From the NCBI GenBank assembly GCA_018882785.1, contig VERI01000005.1, positions 1-64,000 of the forward strand: a stretch of DNA of 64,000 nt. Direction: 5' to 3'. The notes under the pieces were generated by a model. It searched no databases. It had not been told where the DNA came from and worked only from the letters and a program-made list of their open reading frames with translations. The DNA is from Burkholderiaceae bacterium. GTDB taxonomy: Bacteria; Pseudomonadota; Gammaproteobacteria; Burkholderiales; Burkholderiaceae_A. Below are positions 28,536 to 37,190 of the stretch, one piece after another (position 1 is the stretch's first letter; the number at the start of each line of letters is the position of its first letter). The position numbers and the translations under genes were made by a program.

Positions 28536-29380
28536 TACTCGATTCCCCTTAAGACTGGCACATATCGCACCATATCGAACTGCTGTGAACGAAAGTCATC
28601 ATGATCCACACGCTGAATACCCACAAGATACTGTTCAGGCTCCCCGAGCGGCGCCACAAGCACGCCGCCGACGGCCAGCTGCATCAGCAGCTCAGTGGGT
28701 GCACTTGGCATCCCAGCCGAACAGAGAATCACATCAAATGGCCCGTCAGAGGACGCGGCCACGAATCCGTCACCGTGAACAAAACGCAGATTGGATCGGC
28801 GAAGCGGCCGAAGGTTCACCCGGGCAAGCTCAGCGATCGCCTTGATACGCTCAACAGAGATCACTTTTTCAAAACAATACGACATCACAGCCGCCTGATA
28901 GCCACAGCCACCGCCGACCTCCAGTGCGCGCAAGGCCCGCGGTGGTCCGCTCAGCAGGCTGAGTGCCAGCTCAATGACACGGGCTACGACATAAGGCTGA
29001 GAGATCGTCTGTTGATGTCCGATGGGGAGTGCGGAATCCTCATAGGCACGGCTCGCCAATGCCTCATCGACAAAGGCATGCCGGGGAACCACCCGCATGG
29101 CCTCCAGGACCTTTTGATTGCGGATGCCCTGCCGAATGAGTCGCTCGACCATTCGGGCGCGGGCCCGCTCACTGGCCAGGCCCGCATTCACTACGGTTGT
29201 GGCTGGCTTGGCCGGGCGCACCTGCCGAGGCGAAGGGTTGGATTGCGCTTCGGTCTGACCACCACCCCAACGGGGGACCAGTGTGGGCGCCTTGGCCTCG
29301 GTGGTTTTCGTGGCGATATGAAGCCCTGGCCGCGTTGGCTTAATGGGCCCGACCGGTTTTTTCAAATCTTTTCCAGCCAT
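28535..29380 (-). CDS. pcm: Protein-L-isoaspartate O-methyltransferase
   Basis: Repairs isoaspartyl damage in proteins by SAM-dependent methylation. The catalytic core starts near residue 70 (ERARARMVERLIRQGIRNQKVLEAMRVVPRHAFV). Further markers are LPIGHQQTISQPYVVA, the SAM loop ALEVGGGCGYQAAV and FDVILCSAGMPSAPTELLMQL. An N-terminal basic/Pro-rich extension of about 65 residues is atypical in E. coli but known in betaproteobacteria. The SAM loop reads GGGCG where most members have GTGSG or GTGCG. It overlaps surE by 19 nt and nlpD by 1 nt. Confidence 0.93.
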   Translation of the reverse strand: MAGKDLKKPVGPIKPTRPGLHIATKTTEAKAPTLVPRWGGGQTEAQSNPSPRQVRPAKPATTVVNAGLASERARARMVERLIRQGIRNQKVLEAMRVVPRHAFVDEALASRAYEDSALPIGHQQTISQPYVVARVIELALSLLSGPPRALRALEVGGGCGYQAAVMSYCFEKVISVERIKAIAELARVNLRPLRRSNLRFVHGDGFVAASSDGPFDVILCSAGMPSAPTELLMQLAVGGVLVAPLGEPEQYLVGIQRVDHDDFRSQQFDMVRYVPVLRGIE

Positions 29381-30111
29381 GGACCCACTTCCCGAAACCC
29401 ATCTGGGTCACCGAGGTCGACCTGCAGTGGCGTGATCGATACGCGAGACTCATTTAAAGCATTGAAATCGGTGCCGGGACCTGCCTCGCGCTGGCCACCC
29501 GGCGGGCCCACCCAGTAGACCTTCTCGCCTCGGGGTGATAACGCTGTCTCAACGGGCTGGGCAACATGCCTGCGGCCAAGCCGAGTAAGTTCATAGCCCA
29601 GCAGCTTCTCCTGCGGCACGGCAGGAATATTCACATTCAGCAGGCGAGGCTTGGCAAATGGCTGCGCGATCAAATGGCCGACCACCCGCTGTGCCACCGC
29701 TACAGCAGTCTCCAAATGATCAAAACTTCGGCTCGCCAAAGAAAAGGCAATTGCAGGAAGCCCGAGCAGATAGCCCTCCATGGCCGCCGCGACGGTACCC
29801 GAGTACAAGGTGTCTTCTGCAAGATTTGCGGAGTTGTTGATTCCCGACACAATCAGATCGGGCCGATACTCAAGAAACCCAGTGACTGCAACGTGTACGC
29901 AGTCGGTCGGTGTGCCGTTGACGTAATAAAAACCCTGCGACGATTGGCGAACATACAAGGGACGATCAAGCGTCAGTGAGTTGGATGCGCCGCTGCGATC
30001 TGCTTCGGGGGCCACGACCGTCACCTCACCAAAGGCCTGCATCGCCTTGGCAAGCGCAGCAATCCCGGGCGAGAAATAGCCGTCATCGTTTGAAACAAGA
30101 ATCCGCATCAT
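29362..30111 (-). CDS. surE: 5'/3'-nucleotidase SurE
   Basis: Metal-dependent nucleoside monophosphate phosphatase, linked to stationary-phase survival. The N-terminus MMRILVSNDDGYFSPGIAALAKAM contains the metal-binding NDD, and VVAPEADRSGASNSLTL and VSGINNSANLAEDTLYSGTVAAAMEG are family hallmarks. 249 residues. The first or second Met could be the start. Begins 5 nt after the CBS gene and heads surE-pcm-nlpD. Confidence 0.95.
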   Translation of the reverse strand: MMRILVSNDDGYFSPGIAALAKAMQAFGEVTVVAPEADRSGASNSLTLDRPLYVRQSSQGFYYVNGTPTDCVHVAVTGFLEYRPDLIVSGINNSANLAEDTLYSGTVAAAMEGYLLGLPAIAFSLASRSFDHLETAVAVAQRVVGHLIAQPFAKPRLLNVNIPAVPQEKLLGYELTRLGRRHVAQPVETALSPRGEKVYWVGPPGGQREAGPGTDFNALNESRVSITPLQVDLGDPDGFREVGPWLEKI

Positions 30112-30116
30112 CGCGC

Positions 30117-30590
30117 CTAGTCCGCCTTGTCTTCCTGTGGCCAGTCACGGATGTAGGCCTTGAGCATCTTGTTTTCAAAGCTCTGTTTATCCAGCACGGC
30201 CTTGGCCACATCATGAAACGACACCACCCCCATCAACATTTCCCCATTCATCACCGGAAGATAGCGCTCATGGGAATCCACCATGAGTTTTCGTAACTGA
30301 TCCACATCCATATCTGGACTCACAACGGTGGGTGTGGAATTCATGACTTCATCAATCTTGAAAGAGGACACTGGCGGCGTGGGTCCCACACGATTCTCCG
30401 CCTGCCGCTTGGCAAGAATTCGAATGACCTCGCGAAATGTCAGCATGCCGGCAAGCTTGCCCTGTGACATGACCACAATTGAGCCGATGTCGTGCTCGGC
30501 CATCACCATCACGGCACTGGCCAGTGAGTCCTGGGGGCTCATGGTGAACAGGGTCGTGCCCTTGACCTCGAGGATCTTGCTGACTTTCAT
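30117..30590 (-). CDS. CBS-domain pair protein
   Basis: 157-residue stand-alone protein with two CBS motifs: TLFTMSPQDSLASAVMVMAEHDIGSIVVMSQGKLAGMLTFREVIR (in part) and VVSPDMDVDQLRKLMVDSHERYLPVMNGEMLMGVVSFHDVAKAVL (in part). Such proteins bind adenine nucleotides and act as energy or ligand sensors; the partner is unknown. It overlaps the yihY stop by 4 nt and precedes surE by 5 nt, so the transcript may start at yihY. Confidence 0.88.
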   Translation of the reverse strand: MKVSKILEVKGTTLFTMSPQDSLASAVMVMAEHDIGSIVVMSQGKLAGMLTFREVIRILAKRQAENRVGPTPPVSSFKIDEVMNSTPTVVSPDMDVDQLRKLMVDSHERYLPVMNGEMLMGVVSFHDVAKAVLDKQSFENKMLKAYIRDWPQEDKAD

Positions 30591-31433
30591 GAAAAGCTTC
30601 TCCGGCTGTCCTGAATAGCGGAAATCCTAGCATTCGCGGCACGCCACTCGGGGAGTATGGACGCCAGCAACGCTCCGGCCAGAAAGGCCCACCAGGTTAG
30701 ATAGGTCCAGATCAGCAAGGCCGGGATCGCCGCCAGTGGCCCATAGATCTGACGATAGGTCGGCACCGCTCCAAAATAGCCCACAAAAATTAGCCGTGAA
30801 AGCTCGGAGATCGCTGCACCAACGCACCCGCCGATCAAGGCATCTTTCCATCGGACAGGAACATTCGGAACCCATCGGTAACAGACCGAAAAGGCGGCAA
30901 TCGTGAGCCCCAGATTAACCAGATCCCAGCCATCAATCCCCATTACCTCGGCATTGATGGCCCGACGCCCCCCCGCAAGCAGGATTGCCAAAGAGGCCCC
31001 AGCCCCCACCAGCAAGGGACCCAGCACAATGGCCAGCCAATAGATCGATAGCCGATACAGAAATGGCCGCGGACGCTGGACTCGCCAGATCAGGTTCAAC
31101 GTTCGATCAAGCGTCAACATCATGACAGTGGCCGCCAAGACAAGCACGGCAATCCCCACCAGGGAGAGTGTTCTCGCCTTCGCAACGAATTGATTCAGAT
31201 ACCGATAAATCGTGTTGGCAAACCCCTCCGGCAAGAGCTGCTCGATGACCAACAGCTGGACGACCTCCTGCAGCCTGGAGAAAATCGGAAACGATGTCAG
31301 GGTGGCAAACACCACCGTAAGCAGCGGCACCAATGCCAATAGGGAAATAAAACTCAGGCTTGCCGCGCTTTGGCCCAGCCGCAGCTCCCGCTCCCGGGAG
31401 GCCATGACCCGAAACAACATCACGAGGTTGAGT

Positions 31434-31450
<17 letters not shown>
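30587..31450 (-). CDS. YihY/BrkB-family inner membrane protein
   Basis: Six or so membrane segments in the YihY (UPF0761) pattern, with AASLSFISLLALVPLLTVVFATLTSFPIF near the N-terminus and the conserved FPLF-like region shifted to ASLSF...LVPL. Other segments are SLVGIAVLVLAATVMMLTLDRTLNLIWRV and the C-terminal ALIWTYLTWWAFLAGALLASILPEWR. Function is unsettled; the family was once annotated as RNase BN. At 287 residues it is shorter than the 400-residue Burkholderia versions. Divergent from the WrbA-like gene. Confidence 0.85.
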
Positions 31451-32099
<649 letters not shown>

Positions 32100-32111
32100 A
32101 CGACAATCGTT

Positions 32112-32516
32112 GTGGACCAGACAAATTCGCAGACCCCAACCCACCCCGTCCCGGCGGTACCACGCCCATGGCCGATCATCGCCACATGTCTGACTGTGGC
32201 CCTCATCGCGCTCGGGCTTGCATGGGAGCTGCTTCTGGATCCGTTGCGGCCGGGGGGCTCCTGGCTCGCACTGAAGGTACTGCCGCTGGTGTTGGCGATT
32301 ACAGGTTTATTTGCAGGCCGCATCTATACCTACAAATGGATGTCATTGGTGGTCTGGATTTATGTCTGTGAGGCTTTGGTAAGAATCGTGGGCCTGACCG
32401 TCGCTGAACGGTCCCTCGCCTGGGCGAGTCTTGCGCTCTCCCTGGCACTTGCGATCAGTATTTTGTTAGCGGCACGTTCGCAGATTCGAATCCATCGACA
32501 ACAGCTTCAGTCCTGA
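32112..32516 (+). CDS. DUF2069 small membrane protein
   Basis: 134-residue protein with a Pro-rich cytoplasmic N-terminus and about four membrane helices (PIIATCLTVALIALGLAWELLL, LALKVLPLVLAITGLFAGRIYTYKWMSLVVWIYVCEALV, LAWASLALSLALAISILLA). This is the DUF2069 pattern; such genes commonly follow wrbA-like genes in betaproteobacteria. Function unknown. GTG start. Its last 10 bases overlap the convergent dusA. Confidence 0.8.
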   Translation: MDQTNSQTPTHPVPAVPRPWPIIATCLTVALIALGLAWELLLDPLRPGGSWLALKVLPLVLAITGLFAGRIYTYKWMSLVVWIYVCEALVRIVGLTVAERSLAWASLALSLALAISILLAARSQIRIHRQQLQS

Positions 32517-33505
32517 TGGGCCTGGCGTACAAGCTGAGTAAATAAGGCCTGCGGGCCCAATACACCCTCACATATTTCACGCCGCCAACGGCGGGCGCCT
32601 GGCTGGCCATGGAACAGTCCATGCCAATGCCGTCCCATATATCGCGCCGAGATGCCGCGGGCCCGTTGCGACTCAAAGTAAGTCTGCAGCGCCGGAAGAA
32701 TATCGTCACGACGCTGCGGAAGTCGATCGGCATCTTGCAGAACCTCTGCCTGAATATCGCGCAACAGCCAAGGGTCGTGATAAGCCGCCCTGCCGATCAT
32801 GACACCATCAACCCCCGGACCTTCGGCTGCATCTGACATCACAACACGCACCTGATCGATTGTCTGAAGCCCGCCATTGGCCACAATGACCACATCAGGA
32901 AAGTCCCGCTTGAGCTGACGGACCACCGACATCCGAAGCGGCGGAATCTCACGATTTTCCTTTGGACTGAGGCCTTTAAGAATTGCTGAGCGGGCATGCA
33001 CAAAAAATACCGTACATCCGACCTGCACAAGGCTGCCGACAAAGTCTCTGACAAAACCGTAATCCTCTTGATTATCGACACCAATACGATGCTTCACAGT
33101 CACAGGAAGTGTCACCGCATCCTGCATTGCTTTTATGCAATCGGCCACGAGTGCTGGCTCACGCATCAGGCAGGCACCAAATGCACCGCGTTGAACACGC
33201 TCACTCGGACAGCCACAATTCAGATTCACTTCGTCGTAGCCCCACTTCTGAGCGATTCTGGCCGACTGCGCGAGATCATCTGGCTCACTACCCCCAAGCT
33301 GCAATGCAACCGGGTGCTCCTCGGCACTAAAGTCCAGCAGCCGGCCCAGATCACCATGCAAGATCGCACCGGTGGTGATCATTTCGGTATAGAGGCGTGC
33401 CCGCGGCGCAATCAGGCGGTGGAAGAATCGGCAATGCCGATCCGTCCAATCCATCATGGGGGCAACGGTTAGCCGATAGTCAGGCGCAGAGGAGCGCATC
33501 AACAT
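32507..33505 (-). CDS. dusA: tRNA-dihydrouridine synthase A
   Basis: FMN-dependent enzyme reducing U20/U20a in tRNA D-loops. The N-terminus APDYRLTVAPMMDWTDRHCRFFHRL is typical of DusA, as are NLNCGCPSERVQRGAFGACLM with the catalytic Cys, VTVKHRIGVDNQEDYGFV and GVMIGRAAYHDPW. The track start at 33547 adds residues not in the family; MLMRSSAPDYRL at 33505 (or the Met at 33499) fits better. This still overlaps the end of the upstream HDAC-family gene by about 25 nt. Confidence 0.93.
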   Translation of the reverse strand: MLMRSSAPDYRLTVAPMMDWTDRHCRFFHRLIAPRARLYTEMITTGAILHGDLGRLLDFSAEEHPVALQLGGSEPDDLAQSARIAQKWGYDEVNLNCGCPSERVQRGAFGACLMREPALVADCIKAMQDAVTLPVTVKHRIGVDNQEDYGFVRDFVGSLVQVGCTVFFVHARSAILKGLSPKENREIPPLRMSVVRQLKRDFPDVVIVANGGLQTIDQVRVVMSDAAEGPGVDGVMIGRAAYHDPWLLRDIQAEVLQDADRLPQRRDDILPALQTYFESQRARGISARYMGRHWHGLFHGQPGARRWRREICEGVLGPQALFTQLVRQAHQD

Positions 33506-34403
33506 GATGTCCAACGCTTCGGGCCAGCGCCTCGATGGCGTATCCACCCTCTAGCGATGACACCAGTCGTCCGCCGCAGTGTCGGGCGGCCACCTGAACC
33601 AATTGCTGAGAGATCCATGCATAGTCGAGGTCAGTCCACTTCAGGTGACTCATATCATCTTCACGGTGGGCATCGAACCCGGCAGAAATCAGCACCAGCT
33701 GTGGCTGAAATTTGTCAATTGCGGGCAGCCAATGCTGCTCAACCGCCTGTCTCATGGCCTGGCCATCACTATAGGCAGGCAGTGGGATATTCACCATATT
33801 GCCTCCCATCGGGATATCTCCCGTGAAAGGATAGAGCGCATGCTCGAACGTCGAGACCATGAGCACCCGGTCATCACTGGCGAAAATCTCCTCGGTGCCG
33901 TTCCCATGATGGACATCAAAGTCGACGATTAACACACGCTCAAGTCCATGAACCTCCAGCGCATGGTAGGCCGCAATCGCAATGTTGTTAAAAAAACAAA
34001 ATCCCATTGGATTGCTGCGTTCGGCATGATGTCCCGGAGGCCTTACCGCACAAAAAGCATTACGGCTTTTGCCCGTGAGCACCTGATCTACGGCTGCAAT
34101 AGCGGCACCTGCTGCCAGATAACTCGCCCTCAAGGTGTGCTGATTCATCGCGGTATCCGGATCCAGCGCCCGATAGGGCCGATCTTTCGGCGAGGTCGCA
34201 ACAAGTCGGTCTACATGCGCGATGGTGTGGGCCCGCAGAATGACCTCATCGGGGGCCTCATTGGGTTCACAGACATCCAATAACGCCATCAGTCCCTTGC
34301 GCGTGAGGTGATCGTGAATCGCCCAGAGCCGCTCGGGACTCTCAGGATGAGACGGACCCATCTCATGCTGAAAAAAAACAGGATGCGTGAAGAAAGCGGT
34401 CAT
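33480..34403 (-). CDS. Histone-deacetylase-family amidohydrolase
   Basis: Zn-dependent deacetylase of the arginase/HDAC superfamily (AcuC/AphA-like). Catalytic-site elements are all visible: RPPGHHAERSNPMGFCFFNN with the tandem His, DFDVHHGNGTEEIF with Asp and His Zn ligands, SAGFDAHREDDMS with the third ligand, and LEGGYAIEALARS. 307 residues. Bacterial members act on acetylpolyamines, acetoin-pathway targets or acetyl-lysine; the substrate is not resolved. Followed by dusA. Confidence 0.9.
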   Translation of the reverse strand: MTAFFTHPVFFQHEMGPSHPESPERLWAIHDHLTRKGLMALLDVCEPNEAPDEVILRAHTIAHVDRLVATSPKDRPYRALDPDTAMNQHTLRASYLAAGAAIAAVDQVLTGKSRNAFCAVRPPGHHAERSNPMGFCFFNNIAIAAYHALEVHGLERVLIVDFDVHHGNGTEEIFASDDRVLMVSTFEHALYPFTGDIPMGGNMVNIPLPAYSDGQAMRQAVEQHWLPAIDKFQPQLVLISAGFDAHREDDMSHLKWTDLDYAWISQQLVQVAARHCGGRLVSSLEGGYAIEALARSVGHHVDALLCA

Positions 34404-34438
34404 GCAAATAGTTTACGATAAGCTCCGCTGCGCCCAAG

Positions 34439-34514
34439 GCCTCCGTAGCTCAGTGGATAGAGCATCCCCCTCCTAAGGGGAGGGTCGCACGTTCGATTCG
34501 TGTCGGAGGCGCCA
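34439..34514 (+). tRNA. tRNA-Arg (anticodon CCT)
   Basis: 76-nt cloverleaf with encoded CCA. Acceptor stem GCCTCCG/CGGAGGC, D arm TAGCTCAGTGGATAGAGCA, anticodon loop CTCCTAA giving CCT, and T arm with GTTCGATTC. Reads AGG arginine codons. Lies between the divergent HDAC-family gene and the convergent protease gene. Confidence 0.97.
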
Positions 34515-34526
34515 CCCCCTTGCTCC

Positions 34527-35405
34527 CTACTGTGATGAATTCTGCGCTTCCGAGGGTTTCGGGCGTGTGCTGATCACCATGAATACGCTCGGGGCACTTT
34601 TTTGAAAAATTTCAAAAGGCCGATACTGCCTAGATCGACTCAAGGGGCCCACTGTCGCTGGTACCGATTGCGATCGAAGAAAATCAATCAGATGCTGACT
34701 TTTTAGAGCAAAGTTCACATTCTGAGGAAGATCATTGGTCTTTTCTGCCGCCTTCAGCGCATCTAGTTTGTGGCTGATAACCCCCACGACAGTACCGTCA
34801 GCAGCAATTACCGGTCCACCTGAATTTCCGCGGTGAATCTCTGCACTTAATTGAAACCAGTCCGACCGGCCACGCTGCTGGTGTTCACCATTCAGAATCC
34901 CCGATGTGATCCGCTGATCTCCTGGCGCGCCAGCAGAGCGCGGAAACCCCAGAGCAAAAACCTCAATCCCGATCGGTACCGAGTCCCAAAGGGTAATCGA
35001 GAGCGGTTCACCGGCGACATCAGCCTCAAGCAAGACCAGATCCAATCGCTCATCGGCTGCCAAAACCTTCGCACGAATGAACTTTGCGCCACGCCCACTG
35101 CCCACAAAAACCCGATCCCGATTGATCAGCCCATGATGTGCAGTCACCAGGGTTCGCGGTGCCACAAGAAACGCGGTGGCAGTCGATACCTCGGTGGCTG
35201 TTGGCGGATTGGCAGACTGTGCCTGGACAGCGACATTGAGCAGCAGTCCCAGCACCAGCATGCACCACGGCACAATCCGTAATGACGCGCGTGACCCAAA
35301 GGGCCGCCGAGCACGATGCCAGACCCCAACAGCACTAGCCAGGAAAGACTCCAGTCGAAAGATAACGGTCCCCTCGGTCACAGACGATAAACACAATCGT
35401 CGCAT
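34527..35405 (-). CDS. Trypsin-like serine protease (S1C type, no PDZ)
   Basis: A chymotrypsin-fold protease with triad in the HtrA-like arrangement: His in TLVTAHHGL, Asp in ERLDLVLLEAD and Ser in IHRGNSGGPVI (about H91, D122, S195 from this start). A hydrophobic export signal (LRIVPWCMLVLGLLLNVAVQAQS) lies about 45 residues in. The ATG at 35405 has AGGTGG upstream but overlaps cysM by 71 nt. GTG at 35273 or ATG at 35261 would place the signal at the N-terminus but without its basic n-region. No PDZ domain follows, so it is not a classical DegP. Start uncertain, family reliable. Confidence 0.78.
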   Translation of the reverse strand: MRRLCLSSVTEGTVIFRLESFLASAVGVWHRARRPFGSRASLRIVPWCMLVLGLLLNVAVQAQSANPPTATEVSTATAFLVAPRTLVTAHHGLINRDRVFVGSGRGAKFIRAKVLAADERLDLVLLEADVAGEPLSITLWDSVPIGIEVFALGFPRSAGAPGDQRITSGILNGEHQQRGRSDWFQLSAEIHRGNSGGPVIAADGTVVGVISHKLDALKAAEKTNDLPQNVNFALKSQHLIDFLRSQSVPATVGPLSRSRQYRPFEIFQKSAPSVFMVISTRPKPSEAQNSSQ

Positions 35406-36249
35406 GCTCCACCTGGGCCGATACACGCAAGGCGATGATCGCCGCGCCTGCCGCCGAGATGCCACAGAACAGCCCCTCTTCACGGGCGAGCCGTCGGGCC
35501 ATCTCTTCGGCCTCGGCCTGAGTGACTTCCTCGATCTGATCAATAAACGCCTTTTGACGGATCGGGGGCACGTACGCCGGCGCCCATTTGCGTATGCCTG
35601 GAATCGACGACCCGTCCGCCGGCTGGGCGCCCACAATGACCACACCGGGATTTTTCTCTTTTAGAAAGCGCGAGACACCAGTAATCGTGCCCGTGGTACC
35701 CATTGCCGAAACAAAATGTGTGATCTGGCCTGCAGTGTCATTCCAGATCTCTGGGCCAGTGGTCTCGTAGTGGGCCATCCAGTTGTCGTCGTTTGAGAAC
35801 TGATTCAGCACCTTCCCCTTGCCCTCGCGTTCCATCTGATCTGCGAGATCCCGGGCACCCTCCATGCCCTGGGCCTGGGTCACAAGAATTAATTCCGCGC
35901 CAAATGCCTTCATCGTCTGCCGGCGCTCCAAAGACAGGTTGTCCGGCATGATGAGCACCATACGATAGCCACGCATCGCAGCAGCCATGGCAAGGGCGAT
36001 ACCCGTATTGCCACTGGTCGCCTCTATTAAGGTGTCACCTGGACGAATCTCTCCACGGGACTCTGCCCGGGCAATCATCGATACGGCCGGACGATCCTTC
36101 ACCGAGCCCGCAGGATTGTTGCCCTCTAGTTTGCCAAGGATGACATTGCCACGACGCTGATGATCAACGCCAGCGATTCGGTCCAGACGCACCAATGGCG
36201 TGCCGCCTACAGACTGCTCTAACGACAGATAGCTCACGGGTTTAGACAT
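35335..36249 (-). CDS. cysM: Cysteine synthase B (O-acetylserine sulfhydrylase)
   Basis: PLP enzyme forming cysteine from O-acetylserine (or O-phosphoserine) and sulfide or thiosulfate. The PLP Lys is in LEGNNPAGSVKDRPA, the substrate loop in EATSGNTGIALAMAAAMRGY, and the PLP phosphate loop in SAMGTTGTITGVSRFLKE. CysM-type features are VGAQPADGSSIPGIRKW and the C-terminal EEGLFCGISAAGA. 304 residues. Downstream of oxyR by 21 nt, which hints at a link between redox sensing and thiol supply. Confidence 0.94.
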   Translation of the reverse strand: MSKPVSYLSLEQSVGGTPLVRLDRIAGVDHQRRGNVILGKLEGNNPAGSVKDRPAVSMIARAESRGEIRPGDTLIEATSGNTGIALAMAAAMRGYRMVLIMPDNLSLERRQTMKAFGAELILVTQAQGMEGARDLADQMEREGKGKVLNQFSNDDNWMAHYETTGPEIWNDTAGQITHFVSAMGTTGTITGVSRFLKEKNPGVVIVGAQPADGSSIPGIRKWAPAYVPPIRQKAFIDQIEEVTQAEAEEMARRLAREEGLFCGISAAGAAIIALRVSAQVEHATIVFIVCDRGDRYLSTGVFPG

Positions 36250-36270
36250 GACATTTACCCTGAAAAATTC

Positions 36271-37188
36271 CTAAAGCTTTGCGCATCCGGGCAACTCTAC
36301 CGAATGAATTACTTTGTGTAGAGCATCAATGGCACGATCGCGACTAAATGACTTACGCCAGGCAAGCACAATACGTCGATTGGGAACCGGTGATGCGAAA
36401 GGAATAAATTTCAATAGTGAGTCGTCATCCATTGAGATCGACATCCTGGGTAGCACCGTGATGCCCAAGCCCTCGGCCACCATATGCCGGATTGTCTCTA
36501 AGGAGCTGCCCTCAAAGGTCTTCTGGATGCCGGCAGAGTTCGCTGCGAATCGGGCCGCCTCAGGGCAGACCTCCAGCACCTGATCGCGAAAGCAATGCCC
36601 GACACCCAAAAGCAGCATCGTCTCTTGTTTCAGATCGACCGAGGCAATCTGCTGTTTTTTAGCCCACGCATGCTGCCGCGGAACTGCAACCACAAAGTCT
36701 TCATCGTAAAGCGGTAGCGTATCAAGGCCCGTCGTATCGAATGGCTCGGCAAGGACCGCGACATCGATCTCGCCCGTGCGCATCATCTCCAAAAGCCGTA
36801 CCGTAAAGTTTTCCTGAAGAATGAGTGGCATCTCAGGATACTGATCGATCATTGACTTGATGATTCGGGGCAGCAGATATGGGCCAATCGTATAGATCAC
36901 CCCGAGCCGTAAAGCGCCGCGCAGCGGATCGCGGCCCTGATCGGCAATTTCTTTAATTTGATTAGCGGCATCTAACACACGCTGAGCCTGCTGGACGATA
37001 TTCTCACCGATCGGCGTCAGTGAGATCTCACTGCCACCACGTTCAAAAATAACGATGCCGAGCTCTGACTCTAATTTCTTAATACTCACCGAGAGAGTGG
37101 GCTGACTGACAAAACAGGCCTCCGCGGCGCGGCCGAAATGCTTCTCTCGAGCCACCGCAATGATGTAACGCAGTTCAGTTAACGTCAT
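36271..37188 (-). CDS. oxyR: LysR-family hydrogen peroxide sensor OxyR
   Basis: LysR-type regulator with an N-terminal winged HTH (MTLTELRYIIAVAREKHFGRAAEACFVSQPTLSVSIKKLE, in part) and a C-terminal sensor domain. The redox pair is exactly conserved in spacing and number: GVGHCFRDQVLEVC gives C199 and C208, as in E. coli OxyR, with the RDQ between them. This separates it from CysB, CbbR and other LTTRs. Known targets of OxyR are katG, ahpC and dps; none is encoded here. It lies 2 nt from recG, an order common in Burkholderiales. Confidence 0.95.
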   Translation of the reverse strand: MTLTELRYIIAVAREKHFGRAAEACFVSQPTLSVSIKKLESELGIVIFERGGSEISLTPIGENIVQQAQRVLDAANQIKEIADQGRDPLRGALRLGVIYTIGPYLLPRIIKSMIDQYPEMPLILQENFTVRLLEMMRTGEIDVAVLAEPFDTTGLDTLPLYDEDFVVAVPRQHAWAKKQQIASVDLKQETMLLLGVGHCFRDQVLEVCPEAARFAANSAGIQKTFEGSSLETIRHMVAEGLGITVLPRMSISMDDDSLLKFIPFASPVPNRRIVLAWRKSFSRDRAIDALHKVIHSVELPGCAKL

Positions 37189-37190
37189 GT

